Assembly (NCBI RefSeq): GCF_000527035.1
Contig: NZ_AZUK01000001.1
Coordinates: 558,001-622,000 of the forward strand
Direction: 5' to 3'
Length of the DNA stretch: 64,000 nucleotides
Source: Tolumonas lignilytica
GTDB taxonomy: Bacteria; Pseudomonadota; Gammaproteobacteria; Enterobacterales; Aeromonadaceae
The notes under the pieces were generated by a model. It saw nothing but the letters and a program-made list of their open reading frames with translations, made no database searches and was not told the DNA's origin. A program made the translations under genes and the position numbers. This document shows, piece after piece, positions 51,881 to 61,386 of the stretch; within the stretch, counting starts at the first letter, position 1, and the number at the start of each line of letters is the position of its first letter.

Positions 51881-52731
51881 TGGACACGGATCTGCTGCGC
51901 ACCTTTATTGAGGTCAGCAAAACCCGTCACTTCGGACGCGCCGCCGAGAATCTGTATCTCACACAATCGGCGGTGAGTTTTCGGATCCGCCAGCTGGAAC
52001 AACAGCTGGGGGTCAGTCTTTTTGCCCGTCATCGCAATAATATTCAGCTAACCCAGTCAGGTGAGCATCTTTTACCCTATGCAGAGACCATCCTGCAAAC
52101 GTTAGGTCGCGCTAAACAAGCACTCATTGGTGACGATGCTATGCCGCATCAGTTGGCCGTGGGCGCGCCACAGGCCTGCTGGGAAATGGGTCTGCAATGC
52201 TGGCTGGATGATTGGTTCAGCGAACAGCCACAGGGAGCGATGCGATTAGAAACCGGCAATCGTGAACAGCTTTGCCGTCAGCTATTGGAACGTTCGCTCG
52301 ATTTGGCCGTACTGACTGAACCCAGCAAAATTGATGAAATCACGGTGAGTCAGGTCAGTGAAATTCACTTAAATCTGGTCAGCCGAACGCCGGGTCTGAC
52401 AGCGGATGTGTTGGCTAATCAGCCCTGGCTTGATTGGAGTAGCAACACAGTCCCATCCCTGATCCCCGTTGAATTGCAGAACAGAATACCCGCCTTGCAA
52501 ACAGGTTCCATCCAGCAGGCACTGCAACATCTGCTCAAACACGGTGGTGTCACCTACCTGCCCCAGCTCCTGATCTCGCAGTATCTGGAAAACGAAAAAT
52601 TACACCTTGTAGCAGAGGTTCCGGCGTTAGTACGCCCGATTTATCTCGCTTACCGTACCGATAACGAACAGCAGCCCCATGTCGCATCACTGCTGAAACG
52701 TCCGTTACGTTTAGATGCCTTCCCTGTTTAG
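51880..52731 (+). CDS. hdfR: LysR-family regulator HdfR
   Basis: LysR-type protein of 283 residues; E. coli HdfR (279) represses the flagellar master operon flhDC. The N-terminal winged helix is MDTDLLRTFIEVSKTRHFGRAAENL-like with TQSAVSFRIRQLEQQLG, followed by the effector domain. The ATG at 51880 overlaps the maoP TAA by one base, so the pair is translationally coupled. The 3' end overlaps the convergent LacI-type gene by 4 bases. The name rests on sequence and the maoP neighbour. Confidence 0.88.
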   Translation: MDTDLLRTFIEVSKTRHFGRAAENLYLTQSAVSFRIRQLEQQLGVSLFARHRNNIQLTQSGEHLLPYAETILQTLGRAKQALIGDDAMPHQLAVGAPQACWEMGLQCWLDDWFSEQPQGAMRLETGNREQLCRQLLERSLDLAVLTEPSKIDEITVSQVSEIHLNLVSRTPGLTADVLANQPWLDWSSNTVPSLIPVELQNRIPALQTGSIQQALQHLLKHGGVTYLPQLLISQYLENEKLHLVAEVPALVRPIYLAYRTDNEQQPHVASLLKRPLRLDAFPV

Positions 52732-53735
52732 AAACGACGCATATTTACTTTGACTGAACTATTGCGCAACACCAGTCGCGGAGACAATGTCAGGTGACGG
52801 GTATCTCGCTCTTTATCTGAAATCAGACGGATCATTTCCTGACAACCCAATCGCCCGATTTCACGCATGGGCTGTGCCACACTACTGATATTCATGACTT
52901 GCGCCAACAAGGTATTATCAAATCCGACAACCTGAACCTGCTCCGGGATCTTATAACCACGCTGATACAACACCTCAATCACTTGCTGAGCGGCCACATC
53001 ATTGAAAGCAAAAATCGCAGAGAAAGGTAGTGACGGATGAGCGTCGAGATATTCTTTAAAGCGTTCGGCGATTTCACCTGCTGTCAATGCGGGGGTCTGG
53101 ATGATGTTCTCTGTAGCTAGCGGCACCCCCAAGGTCATCAACGTATCTCTAAACCCGAGAAACTTCTGCTCAGTTTCATCGGTAGCCCCAATATAGCCGA
53201 TGGCCGTGTGCCCCATACTCACCAGATGTTCGGCAACCTGCGCCCCCCCTTCGATGTGATCAACCGCGACACTGGTCATTTCTGACACCAGTTTGGTTAA
53301 GACAACGACCGGAAAGGGCTGGCGCTCGGTACTGGTCAGATGTGCGGTGTTGCGCGAGCAAGGAACGATAAACAACCCATCAATTTTGTACTGCTTGCAG
53401 GCATTGAGTAATGCCAGTTCGCGTTGTGCATCACCTCTGGAATTAAAGACCAGTAACGCCCGGCCAAGGAATTGCGCCTCTTGTTCCACAATATCCAGTA
53501 ATTCGGAAAAATAAGGGTTGGCCAGTGTCGGCAAAATGATAGCAAAAAGCTGTTGGCGATCAGCTGCGGATCGCCGAGTACTCAAAGGCGGGCTATAAAC
53601 GTAACCCAGCTCGTTGATCACGGCACGGACATGTTTCGCCGTATCCGGTGACACCTTGTCAGAATTATTCAATACGCGGGAAATGGTAGCAATGGACACC
53701 CCGGCTAATTGAGCAACATCTCTTATTGTGGTCAT
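52728..53735 (-). CDS. LacI-family repressor of the fructosidase gene
   Basis: A 335-residue LacI/GalR protein: helix-turn-helix IRDVAQLAGVSIATISRVLNN, hinge, and a sugar-binding core (FAIILPTLANPYFSELLDIVE). It lies 36 bases after a GH32 gene on the same strand, so enzyme and repressor share a transcript and autoregulation is likely. It is of the ScrR/CscR type by context. A palindromic array before the GH32 gene is its probable target. Confidence 0.88.
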   Translation of the reverse strand: MTTIRDVAQLAGVSIATISRVLNNSDKVSPDTAKHVRAVINELGYVYSPPLSTRRSAADRQQLFAIILPTLANPYFSELLDIVEQEAQFLGRALLVFNSRGDAQRELALLNACKQYKIDGLFIVPCSRNTAHLTSTERQPFPVVVLTKLVSEMTSVAVDHIEGGAQVAEHLVSMGHTAIGYIGATDETEQKFLGFRDTLMTLGVPLATENIIQTPALTAGEIAERFKEYLDAHPSLPFSAIFAFNDVAAQQVIEVLYQRGYKIPEQVQVVGFDNTLLAQVMNISSVAQPMREIGRLGCQEMIRLISDKERDTRHLTLSPRLVLRNSSVKVNMRRF

Positions 53736-53771
53736 CTCTTTTCCATTTTCTCTAAAACAATGCAGTCGGTT

Positions 53772-55265
53772 TCAGTCATGTTGCTCGGGCTGGTGCAACT
53801 CATGCCATTCAGCATTCGCCACCATCGAACCGGCTGTCATATGCAGACTCAATGTTTGCTCAGGGCCCTGCTCCGGGAAAGCCAGATTTGTCACGGAATA
53901 GAGGCCATGATCGAGTAACAGCTCCACGGAGCAACGGTCTAATAACAGATCCAGATCAATCGAACGATTGGCACCTAAAGCCAGCGAATAATCATGTGGA
54001 AAATGCTGGTCATAAGCCTCGTCGCCACTTGCCCCCTGGCGTAAACAACGTAACTTAAGCTCATCATTCAACGCCGATAGTTCAAATCGCACACCCTGTA
54101 ACGGTGTCAGGACCACGGTAGAATCAGCCGCTAAGGTCATATTGAGTTTTAAACGAAGGGCGTGAGTCCATTCAATCTCAAATAAGGCGGTTTCTGCCGT
54201 GGATTGTGCCGTGGCTTCTGCCATATAGTGCCGATCTGAGAATTGATGGCTGTTGCTATAAGTAGTTTGGAGTTCCCGAATAAAAGCATGATGCAAACGC
54301 AAACCATCCGCGGTCTGTTTCAGCACTAATTCATGCGGCATGCTCATCGTAGAACGCCAGCTTTGTGTTGGAATATGGTTCGCATAAGGCCAACAACTCA
54401 TCCAGCTCAGGGCAATACGACGTCCATCTGCCTGTGGAATATCAGCCCAGGTTTGGGTGGCATAGAAATCCCGACCGTAATCCAGCCAGAGAACCGTTTC
54501 CGGGCTGTTTTCATTTACAAAATGCTTACCATCGAACTGACCGACGAAATATTGTGTCCCCGAACCACCCGCATAGGCCTGACGCTGCACACCAACGATC
54601 AAGATCCAGCGGCTTTCGGACTGCCCATCTATCTTGATCTCAAACAGATCAGGACATTCCCAGGCGCGCTCGTCATGGGCACCCTGTTCGTATCCGAATG
54701 AGGAACTGAATTGCCACTGTTTCGCATCTGTCGAGCGATAGATACCGACCTGCTGGCCCAGCGTGACAACCATGATCCAGCGTTGTGTCGGTTCATGCCA
54801 GAACACTTTGGGATCACGAAAATCCTGTAACCCAGGATTCGGCAATACCGGATTACCTCGGTATTTCGTCCAGTGACGCCCGTTGTCGGAACTATATGCC
54901 AAGCCCTGACTTTGTGGGAAATCGATATCCTCCGGCATTTTTTCAGCGGCAATGGTGTAATACGCCAGCAGACCATCTTTACCGCCAAACAAACCTGATT
55001 TATCACCGCGATCAACCGCTGCGGTACCGGAAAAACACATCCCTAATTCGTCGGGTGCCAACGCGATCGGCAGATGTGTCCATGACAATAAATTATGGCT
55101 GACCGCATGCCCCCAGTGCATCGGCCCCCAAACGCTATCGCAGGGGTAATACTGATAAAAAAGATGATATTCGCCGTCTTTGTAAACCAGTCCATTCGGG
55201 TCATTAAGCCAGCCAAATACCGGAGTAAAATGTAACAATGGACGATAATATTCTTCGGCTAACAT
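53772..55265 (-). CDS. Glycoside hydrolase family 32 (sucrose/fructan hydrolase)
   Basis: Hydrolyses beta-fructofuranosides such as sucrose, sucrose 6-phosphate or fructo-oligosaccharides. The ATG at 55265 is chosen (GGAG upstream). The 497 residues carry the GH32 triad: nucleophile Asp in GWLNDPNGLVYKDG, stabiliser in FRDPKVFW and acid/base Glu in WECPDLFEI, then a C-terminal beta-sandwich. No signal peptide is seen, so it is cytoplasmic. No fructokinase or sucrose transporter is adjacent, so the substrate form is open. Confidence 0.93.
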   Translation of the reverse strand: MLAEEYYRPLLHFTPVFGWLNDPNGLVYKDGEYHLFYQYYPCDSVWGPMHWGHAVSHNLLSWTHLPIALAPDELGMCFSGTAAVDRGDKSGLFGGKDGLLAYYTIAAEKMPEDIDFPQSQGLAYSSDNGRHWTKYRGNPVLPNPGLQDFRDPKVFWHEPTQRWIMVVTLGQQVGIYRSTDAKQWQFSSSFGYEQGAHDERAWECPDLFEIKIDGQSESRWILIVGVQRQAYAGGSGTQYFVGQFDGKHFVNENSPETVLWLDYGRDFYATQTWADIPQADGRRIALSWMSCWPYANHIPTQSWRSTMSMPHELVLKQTADGLRLHHAFIRELQTTYSNSHQFSDRHYMAEATAQSTAETALFEIEWTHALRLKLNMTLAADSTVVLTPLQGVRFELSALNDELKLRCLRQGASGDEAYDQHFPHDYSLALGANRSIDLDLLLDRCSVELLLDHGLYSVTNLAFPEQGPEQTLSLHMTAGSMVANAEWHELHQPEQHD

Positions 55266-55278
55266 GACAGCTCCACGC

Positions 55279-55301
55279 AATGTAACAAATAAAGTTACAT
55301 T
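55279..55301. promoter_or_regulatory. Palindromic operator before the GH32 gene
   Basis: AATGTAAC-N7-GTTACATT is a perfect 23-base inverted repeat, 14 bases upstream of the ATG and just before the ribosome site, a position suiting repression. Confidence 0.7.
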
Positions 55302-55353
55302 TATTTAAAATAAGTTTTTTAATTCTCCTTAAATAATGGACGAAAAAAAGTGA

Positions 55354-55377
55354 TTTACATTACAAAAACCATGTAAA
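55354..55377. promoter_or_regulatory. Second TGTAA-type inverted repeat
   Basis: TTTACAT-N10-ATGTAAA, perfect 7-base arms, with a further ATGTAACT copy at 55383. Together with the operator above, five related half-sites fill about 110 bases. Confidence 0.55.
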
Positions 55378-55435
55378 CAGATATGTAACTAAATCACAAT
55401 GTTTCATAGAAACTCAGAAACACTCTCAGCGATAG

Positions 55436-55996
55436 TTATATATTGAGAGGAAAATGCTGTCTGGCCAGGATTTGTTGCGTATCCAAACCCATAATGGTTA
55501 ATTCATGCTGCCGATACACCGCATAACTGGCTTCAGCACCATTACGCGGGAAGGTGATAGAACCGGGGTTTATGTGATAAATGCCGCTCGCATCGTGTTC
55601 GATCCCAGCAAGGTGTGTATGTCCGCTCAACAAAATATCACCCGTCGCCAACGGTAATGTATTCGTTTCATAGACATGACCATGTGTCATGAACCAGCGG
55701 CGATCATCCAGCAATAATTGGTTATGAGGTGCCAGACAAGGAAACTGCAATAACATCTGGTCGACTTCACAGTCGCAGTTCCCTCTTACTGCAATTATCT
55801 TTTCACGAACGGAATTCAATAATTCAGCCACTTGCGGTGGTGCATACCCTTGCGGCACAGGATTACGGGGCCCATGGTTCAGAATATCACCCAATAGCAG
55901 ATAATAATCCGGAGAAAATGATGCTGTCTGCGAGAGCACTTTTTCTAATGCGGGAGCACAACCGTGAATATCGGAAATAATAACGAGGGATAACAT
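55436..55996 (-). CDS. yfcE: YfcE-like metallophosphodiesterase
   Basis: A 186-residue calcineurin-like phosphoesterase: metal motifs SDIHGCAPALEKVL, LGDILNHGPRN, RGNCDCEVDQ, MTHGHVYE and LSGHTHLAGI are all present. E. coli YfcE (184 residues) is a manganese-dependent phosphodiesterase on artificial substrates. The ATG at 55996 is preferred to a GTG 9 bases earlier; GAGG stands upstream. Confidence 0.9.
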   Translation of the reverse strand: MLSLVIISDIHGCAPALEKVLSQTASFSPDYYLLLGDILNHGPRNPVPQGYAPPQVAELLNSVREKIIAVRGNCDCEVDQMLLQFPCLAPHNQLLLDDRRWFMTHGHVYETNTLPLATGDILLSGHTHLAGIEHDASGIYHINPGSITFPRNGAEASYAVYRQHELTIMGLDTQQILARQHFPLNI

Positions 55997-56050
55997 CGAT
56001 GACACCTCATGGCTGGATCAGAAACAACATTATAGGCGTCTCAAAGCAAT

Positions 56051-56074
56051 GCGCCCAGCACTACTGCCGGGCGT
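56051..56074 (-). terminator. Hairpin after feoC
   Basis: GCCCAGCA and TGCCGGGC (one G-T pair) with a 4-base loop, between feoC and yfcE. The T content afterwards is low, so termination may be partial. Confidence 0.45.
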
Positions 56075-56083
56075 ATGGATGTA

Positions 56084-56326
56084 TCAATTCTTCTGAATAA
56101 AACCGATTAACCCTTCCGGTTGCCATTCATAGAAGATTTCACTCCGCTGCCCACAACAAGAGCCTTTACAACCCGCAGCAGTTATTTTACGAACCCGCCC
56201 TTTGCGCATCCAAACCCCAATCATGGCGTCCATAGCATCTTCAGAAGTATGAAACTGACGGGCGAGTTCACGCCCGGTCATACGTTGTTTTTGCTGCAAA
56301 CAGGCGGCAATTTCACGCAGGATCAT
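56084..56326 (-). CDS. feoC: Ferrous iron transport protein FeoC
   Basis: Small (80-residue) winged-helix partner of FeoB. The N-terminal MILREIAACLQQKQRM-type helix-turn-helix is followed by a cysteine cluster CKGSCCGQ that may hold an iron-sulfur cluster. Its start overlaps feoB by 4 bases, as the third gene of feoABC. Confidence 0.9.
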   Translation of the reverse strand: MILREIAACLQQKQRMTGRELARQFHTSEDAMDAMIGVWMRKGRVRKITAAGCKGSCCGQRSEIFYEWQPEGLIGFIQKN

Positions 56327-58602
56327 ATCAATACCCTCTTATTCAGCAGAATATCGCCCCGACGTCGTAAGCCGAACGTCAGTAGCAGGAAACCACCGAT
56401 GTAGAACGCAACCCAGAACAAGCTGGTGGTCGGGTGATTGCTAAACGTCGCTATCTGAAAATAGAGCGTGGAAACAGCAAAGGCCAACAGGTTGCACCAC
56501 ATCGCAACAAAGAGAGCCCAGTTACGTCCTGATTCACGGACTAACGCGCCCATTGCCGCAGAACAAGGCATATACAGCAAGATGAATAACAGATAGGCAA
56601 AGGCACCCGCCATACCGGCGAAATGTTGCTGCATATTGGCATAAGTCGAGACATCCACCGATTGCGTCGCCGCTTCTGCCTGCTGATCTTTCACATCGCC
56701 GATATCCAGACCCACCGGATCTTTCACATTGATGTTGGCCAGATTTGCCGGAATGGTTGCTGCTGCTTCAGAGAACTTAGCCCATAAATTAAAGCTGCCA
56801 GACAGTGTGTTTCCAGCCGTCTGCGCCTGATAAAGCGTATTCAATGTACCAACGACGGCTTCTTTGGCAAAAATCCCGGTGATGATCCCGACTGTTGCCT
56901 GCCAGTTGTCTTGCTGAATACCAAGTGGTGACAAGATCGGGGTGACCTTTTGTGCAGCCACCGCCAACAGTGATTTGCCATTATTTTGATTGCCGAATGA
57001 ACCATCAATACCCATAGAGTTAAAGACACTCAGTACCGCAACCAGCAACACGATGACCTTTCCAGCCCCGAGAATGAAAATCTTCAGTTTTTGCCAGGTT
57101 TTCAGAAAGATATAGTTCAGACGCGGTAATTCATAGTCTGGCATTTCCATGATCGTTGATTCACTTTTTCCCGGCAGAATGGTGTTTCGCAACAACAACC
57201 CGGTCAATATCGCCGCCAGAATGCCGAACAGATAGAGTGCGAAAACGATGTTCTGACCTGAATCAGGGAAGAATGCGACCGCAAATAAGGCATATACCGG
57301 TAAACGGGCACCACAAGACATAAACGGCGCCATGGCATTCGTCAGCATGCGTTCACGTTCGGTATTCAGGGTGCGTGTTGCCATGAATGCCGGTACGGAA
57401 CAGCCAAACCCCATCAACATCGGTACAAACGCTTTACCGGGCAACCCGAGATAGCGCATTAACCGATCGACCACAAACGCCGCCCGAGCCAGATAACCGG
57501 AGGCTTCCAGCGCCGCCAGAAACATATAAAGGAAGCCGATGACAGGAATAAACGTGGCGACGGTACGGATACCATTGCCAAACCCGTCAGATAGCAAGGC
57601 GATCAGCCATTCGGGTAAGCCGATATGTTCAAACAAGACCCGCGAGCCTTCAACAAAGATACCGCCAACGAGAATGTCAAAGAAATCAATGAACGCACTG
57701 CCGAGATTGATGGCAAACAGAAACATCAGATACATCATGCCCAGGAAAAACGGCAAACCTAACCAACGATTCAGCAGCAGATTATCCAGTTGTTCACTGC
57801 GTTTTTGGCTCAATTTTCCATGCTGATGTAATGCCGGGCGACACTCATGGTACACATAACTGAAACGGGTATCGGCGAGCGCCAGATCCAGATCCTGCAT
57901 ATGCTGTAATTGCATGATTTGCTGTGATGTCTTGTCAGAAAGTTGCGCTGACATCGACTCTGTCACCACCGGATCCTGCTCCAGCAGGCGCAAGGCACAG
58001 CCCCGTGCCGACAAATGTGTATGCGCAAGCTGCCCAGCAATGTGACCGACCAACGAATCAATCTCATCGTTATATGTCAGTGTCAGTGGTTGCGTCGCTT
58101 GAGCCTTTGCCATCAATGCTGGTAACGAGGCCTTAAACGAGAGCACTTCTTTGCGGTTATACGCCGATAATGCGACTACCGGACACCGCAGTTTTTCGCT
58201 CAATGTGGCGGTATCGATCGACTGGTTACGACGTTTCAGCACATCATATTTGTTCAACACCACCAGCACCGGTAACCCTAACTCGCGCAATTGCAACGTC
58301 AGCAATAACGAACGTTCCAGACTGCTGGCATCAACCACGTTGATCACCAAATCCGGTTTATTGTTCATCACATAGCGAAAGGCAATCTGTTCATCTATCG
58401 AACTATCGCGGCTTTCCAATGCATAGATACCCGGCAGATCGACCAGTTCATAGGCATCGTCTTTAAACTGGAATTGGCCGGTCTTTTTATCGACGGTCAC
58501 TCCACTCCAGTTACCGACTTGCTGATTGGCCCCGGTGAGCGCATTAAACAGGGATGTTTTCCCGCTATTGGGATTACCAACAGTGACAACATGATGACTC
58601 AT
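56323..58602 (-). CDS. feoB: Ferrous iron transporter FeoB
   Basis: Main inner-membrane Fe(II) importer. The 759 residues have an N-terminal GTPase domain (G1 GNPNSGKTSLFNALTG, G3 DLPGIYAL, G4 LNKYD), a helical spacer and two Gate regions with conserved cysteines (GCSVPAFMATRTL, PFMSCGARLPVYALF). It overlaps feoA by 4 bases and feoC by 4. Confidence 0.97.
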   Translation of the reverse strand: MSHHVVTVGNPNSGKTSLFNALTGANQQVGNWSGVTVDKKTGQFQFKDDAYELVDLPGIYALESRDSSIDEQIAFRYVMNNKPDLVINVVDASSLERSLLLTLQLRELGLPVLVVLNKYDVLKRRNQSIDTATLSEKLRCPVVALSAYNRKEVLSFKASLPALMAKAQATQPLTLTYNDEIDSLVGHIAGQLAHTHLSARGCALRLLEQDPVVTESMSAQLSDKTSQQIMQLQHMQDLDLALADTRFSYVYHECRPALHQHGKLSQKRSEQLDNLLLNRWLGLPFFLGMMYLMFLFAINLGSAFIDFFDILVGGIFVEGSRVLFEHIGLPEWLIALLSDGFGNGIRTVATFIPVIGFLYMFLAALEASGYLARAAFVVDRLMRYLGLPGKAFVPMLMGFGCSVPAFMATRTLNTERERMLTNAMAPFMSCGARLPVYALFAVAFFPDSGQNIVFALYLFGILAAILTGLLLRNTILPGKSESTIMEMPDYELPRLNYIFLKTWQKLKIFILGAGKVIVLLVAVLSVFNSMGIDGSFGNQNNGKSLLAVAAQKVTPILSPLGIQQDNWQATVGIITGIFAKEAVVGTLNTLYQAQTAGNTLSGSFNLWAKFSEAAATIPANLANINVKDPVGLDIGDVKDQQAEAATQSVDVSTYANMQQHFAGMAGAFAYLLFILLYMPCSAAMGALVRESGRNWALFVAMWCNLLAFAVSTLYFQIATFSNHPTTSLFWVAFYIGGFLLLTFGLRRRGDILLNKRVLI

Positions 58603-58826
58603 ACGGCATGCACCTCTATCAAGCGGGCTAAGGCTGTCTGAATCGAAAGCGTGATGCTGGATGTGGCAATTTGTAACGGATCACCCATCGGTGCCTGACG
58701 GATAAATCGAATTTCCGACGAAGGTAACACCCCCATCGCCATCAATTTCCGCCTTACAGCAGGTTCCAGTTGCGCCAGACTCACTATGCGGGCTGTTTGT
58801 CCCGGTGTTAATTCAGACAGTAACAT
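58599..58826 (-). CDS. feoA: Ferrous iron transport protein FeoA
   Basis: Cytosolic SH3-like protein required for FeoB function. The ATG at 58826 gives 75 residues, the E. coli length; an in-frame ATG at 58853 lies inside a Fur box and is unlikely. Features are LTPGQTARIVSL, KLMAMGVLPSSEIRFIRQAPMGDP and a short C-terminal helix. First gene of feoABC. Confidence 0.94.
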   Translation of the reverse strand: MLLSELTPGQTARIVSLAQLEPAVRRKLMAMGVLPSSEIRFIRQAPMGDPLQIATSSITLSIQTALARLIEVHAV

Positions 58827-58842
58827 ACCTAACCACCAGTTA

Positions 58843-58885
58843 TTGAGAATCATTATTACTAAGATTCAGTGTAATGATTATCCTC
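58843..58885. promoter_or_regulatory. Two Fur boxes upstream of feoA
   Basis: TTGAGAATCATTATTAC (58843-58859) and GTAATGATTATCCTC (58871-58885) each match most of the Fur consensus GATAATGATAATCATTATC. Repression by iron-loaded Fur is expected. No convincing FNR site was found in the 178-base gap to polB. Confidence 0.8.
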
Positions 58886-59004
58886 GCAAAATAAAGTGTT
58901 TTTGTGAGGTAAACGCACTTTATCGGTGAATAAGGTTCATCAAAAAATATGCCATTACAGAATAGAAACAGTGCAATAACAATAAACCTACAAATGAAAC
59001 TTTT

Positions 59005-61383
59005 TCAGAACAGAGAAAGTTGAGTGTCAACAATTTGATCGAACTGCAGGTTGATATGCGGCAGGATGGCCTCGGCCACCGGCTTGAGTTGTTTTTCAAT
59101 ATAATGTTGATAATCGAGCGGATGTTGCCGATACGCCACCGGTTCCGGGCCTTGGGTCGTGATGACATACTCAATCCAGCCCCGATGCTGATAACGCGGC
59201 GGCAACCCACGTTGCTGCCGAATTTGATCCGCGAGACGGGCTGCTCTGACATGCGGTGGTTGTGTTTTGTCGTAATCGTCGAGTTTGCGACGTAACCGTT
59301 TGCGGTAAACCAGACATTCGTCCAGTTCGCCCCGTTGTGTTTTCTCGATGGTTTCCCGAATAAATGCGCGCGGATCCTGCTCCATGAATATGCGCTCGTA
59401 TAATCCCGTCTGGAAGGTTTTGGCCAGTTCCGTCCAATCAGAGCGCACTGTCTCCATTCCCTTGAAGATCAGTTTGTCTTCACCGTTTTCATGACAAAGT
59501 CCGGCATAACGTTTTTTACTTCCCAGCTCAGTGCCCCGCAAAGTCGGCATCAGGAAACGGTGATAATGGCGTTCAAACTGCAATTCCAGACAAGAGTCGA
59601 TCTGTAATTCCTGCTTTAGGCGCATCTTCCACCATTGATTGATCTGTTCAACCAGTTGCTTGCCTATCTGTTGTGCCTGCTCCGGGGTCACATGATTTTT
59701 CAGCCAGACAAAGGTGGAATCGGTGTCGCCATAAATCACGGTATAGCCATGCGATTCAATAAACTGCCGGGTCTCCTGCATGATCCAATGGCCACGCATC
59801 GTAATACCCGATGCCAATCGGGGATCAAAAAAACGACATCCAACCGACCCCATCACCCCATAAAAGGCATTCATCAGAATTTTAATGGCCTGTGATCTGG
59901 CCTGATCGCGTTCGTTTTTGGCCTGTTCCCGAGCTTGCCATAGATGGTCAATCAAACCAGGCAGGATGTGATGCCGTCGGGAAAAACGCCCACCGATATA
60001 ACCGGGGATCGTCTCTGCTTCCGGCTCTTGCAACCCGGTTACCAATGCCAGCGGATCAACATGGAATGTCCGAATAATGCTGGGATACAGACTTTTAAAA
60101 TCAAGCACCAGCACATCGTGATAAAAACCCGGCAGGGAATTCATGACATAACCGCCAGGTGACGTCGCTATTGCGCCGTGCGGCAGATTCGGAGCGATAT
60201 AGCCAGCCTGATGCAAACGAGGTAGATAAAGATGGGTAAATGCGGCCACGGAACCGCCGTATCGATCTAACTCCAACCCGGTCAACTGGCTGCGTAAGCA
60301 CAAAAAAGGAATCAGGTGGCATTTATCAAAAATCTCCAGCACCAGCCGACAATCTTCAAGGTTGTAATGGGCCAGTGCCAGTTTGTCATGGTGAAACAGC
60401 CGGGTAATTTCCGCAACCCGATCGTCGGGATCATGGATCGCCTTGCCCCGCCCCAACAGCGCTTGCGCAACCGATTCCAAGCCATAGCGATCAAAACGGA
60501 ACGTGGCTGATTTCAACGCGTCTATGCCATCCAGCACCATGCGACCGGGCAACAGGAGCTGCCCCTGTTGATCGTCGATCCGAGATGGCCGCCAGCGCAT
60601 CAGACTTTGGCCGCGTCCCCAGCGCAGTGGATGTTTGTGAAATTCAGCACGACGCAACAGCAAACGAAAATCGAAATTGACGACATTCCAGCCGATGATC
60701 AGATCGGGATCATGCCGCAAAAACCAGCGCTCCAGTGCCAACAATAGCGCAAACTCATCCTGTACCCATTCGATATTCATGTCGGAAGGTTGCGAGGCGC
60801 CGACCATGATCACCTGAGAGAGCTCTCGCCCATCCGGTTCCCGCAGCAACAAGGCGACCGAATAGAGTTCACCACTCATGGCACATTCCAGATCCAGCGA
60901 TAACACCCGAAAGGCAGGTACAATTTCCGCAGGCTCCAGCGCGGTCACCTTCACTTCACGATAACCGGCTCGTTGCCGGTATTGCCCACTGAAACGCATC
61001 CCCGCGGTGATAAAGCGATTCATCAGGCAGACATCGGCAAAGCGCAAATCACTTTCGTAAATTTCAATCTGATGCAGGTGTAATAATTCAATGGCGCGAT
61101 GATAAACAGCCAGGGTAGCAAAGCAGCAATTCAGGAGCTTATCCTGATGGAAGGTTTGTAATGACGTGGTACGTAGTCGCCCATGCAACTGATGTTGTCG
61201 AAATAGTGTTAACGCTCGTTCTTTATCTTTCAGCAACAAGTAAAAACTGGGAGGCTCATCTTCCAACAACAATCGAACCGGCCCCTCGGCGGTAGCCAGC
61301 CAGTATTCCACCTGAACCTGAGCACCGACATCACGACTTTGTCGGGTCAGTAAAAAACCGGTCTGATGAGCTACATAGGTCAA
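59005..61383 (-). CDS. polB: DNA polymerase II
   Basis: Family B DNA polymerase used in damage tolerance and replication restart. The 792 residues (E. coli 783) have a 3'-5' exonuclease domain (LSLDLECAMSG, WNVVNFDFRLL), polymerase motif A in LDFKSLYPSIIRTF, motif B region KILMNAFYGVMGS and motif C in YGDTDSTFVW. It begins 3 bases after a DUF4357-like gene. No LexA box (CTGT-N8-ACAG) is visible upstream of either gene. Confidence 0.96.
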   Translation of the reverse strand: MTYVAHQTGFLLTRQSRDVGAQVQVEYWLATAEGPVRLLLEDEPPSFYLLLKDKERALTLFRQHQLHGRLRTTSLQTFHQDKLLNCCFATLAVYHRAIELLHLHQIEIYESDLRFADVCLMNRFITAGMRFSGQYRQRAGYREVKVTALEPAEIVPAFRVLSLDLECAMSGELYSVALLLREPDGRELSQVIMVGASQPSDMNIEWVQDEFALLLALERWFLRHDPDLIIGWNVVNFDFRLLLRRAEFHKHPLRWGRGQSLMRWRPSRIDDQQGQLLLPGRMVLDGIDALKSATFRFDRYGLESVAQALLGRGKAIHDPDDRVAEITRLFHHDKLALAHYNLEDCRLVLEIFDKCHLIPFLCLRSQLTGLELDRYGGSVAAFTHLYLPRLHQAGYIAPNLPHGAIATSPGGYVMNSLPGFYHDVLVLDFKSLYPSIIRTFHVDPLALVTGLQEPEAETIPGYIGGRFSRRHHILPGLIDHLWQAREQAKNERDQARSQAIKILMNAFYGVMGSVGCRFFDPRLASGITMRGHWIMQETRQFIESHGYTVIYGDTDSTFVWLKNHVTPEQAQQIGKQLVEQINQWWKMRLKQELQIDSCLELQFERHYHRFLMPTLRGTELGSKKRYAGLCHENGEDKLIFKGMETVRSDWTELAKTFQTGLYERIFMEQDPRAFIRETIEKTQRGELDECLVYRKRLRRKLDDYDKTQPPHVRAARLADQIRQQRGLPPRYQHRGWIEYVITTQGPEPVAYRQHPLDYQHYIEKQLKPVAEAILPHINLQFDQIVDTQLSLF

Positions 61384-61386
61384 ATA

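Noticed and set aside
55354-55377. TyrR box
   Set aside because: The arms resemble TGTAAA/TTTACA but in the opposite order and with a 10-base spacer, and no aromatic amino acid gene is near.
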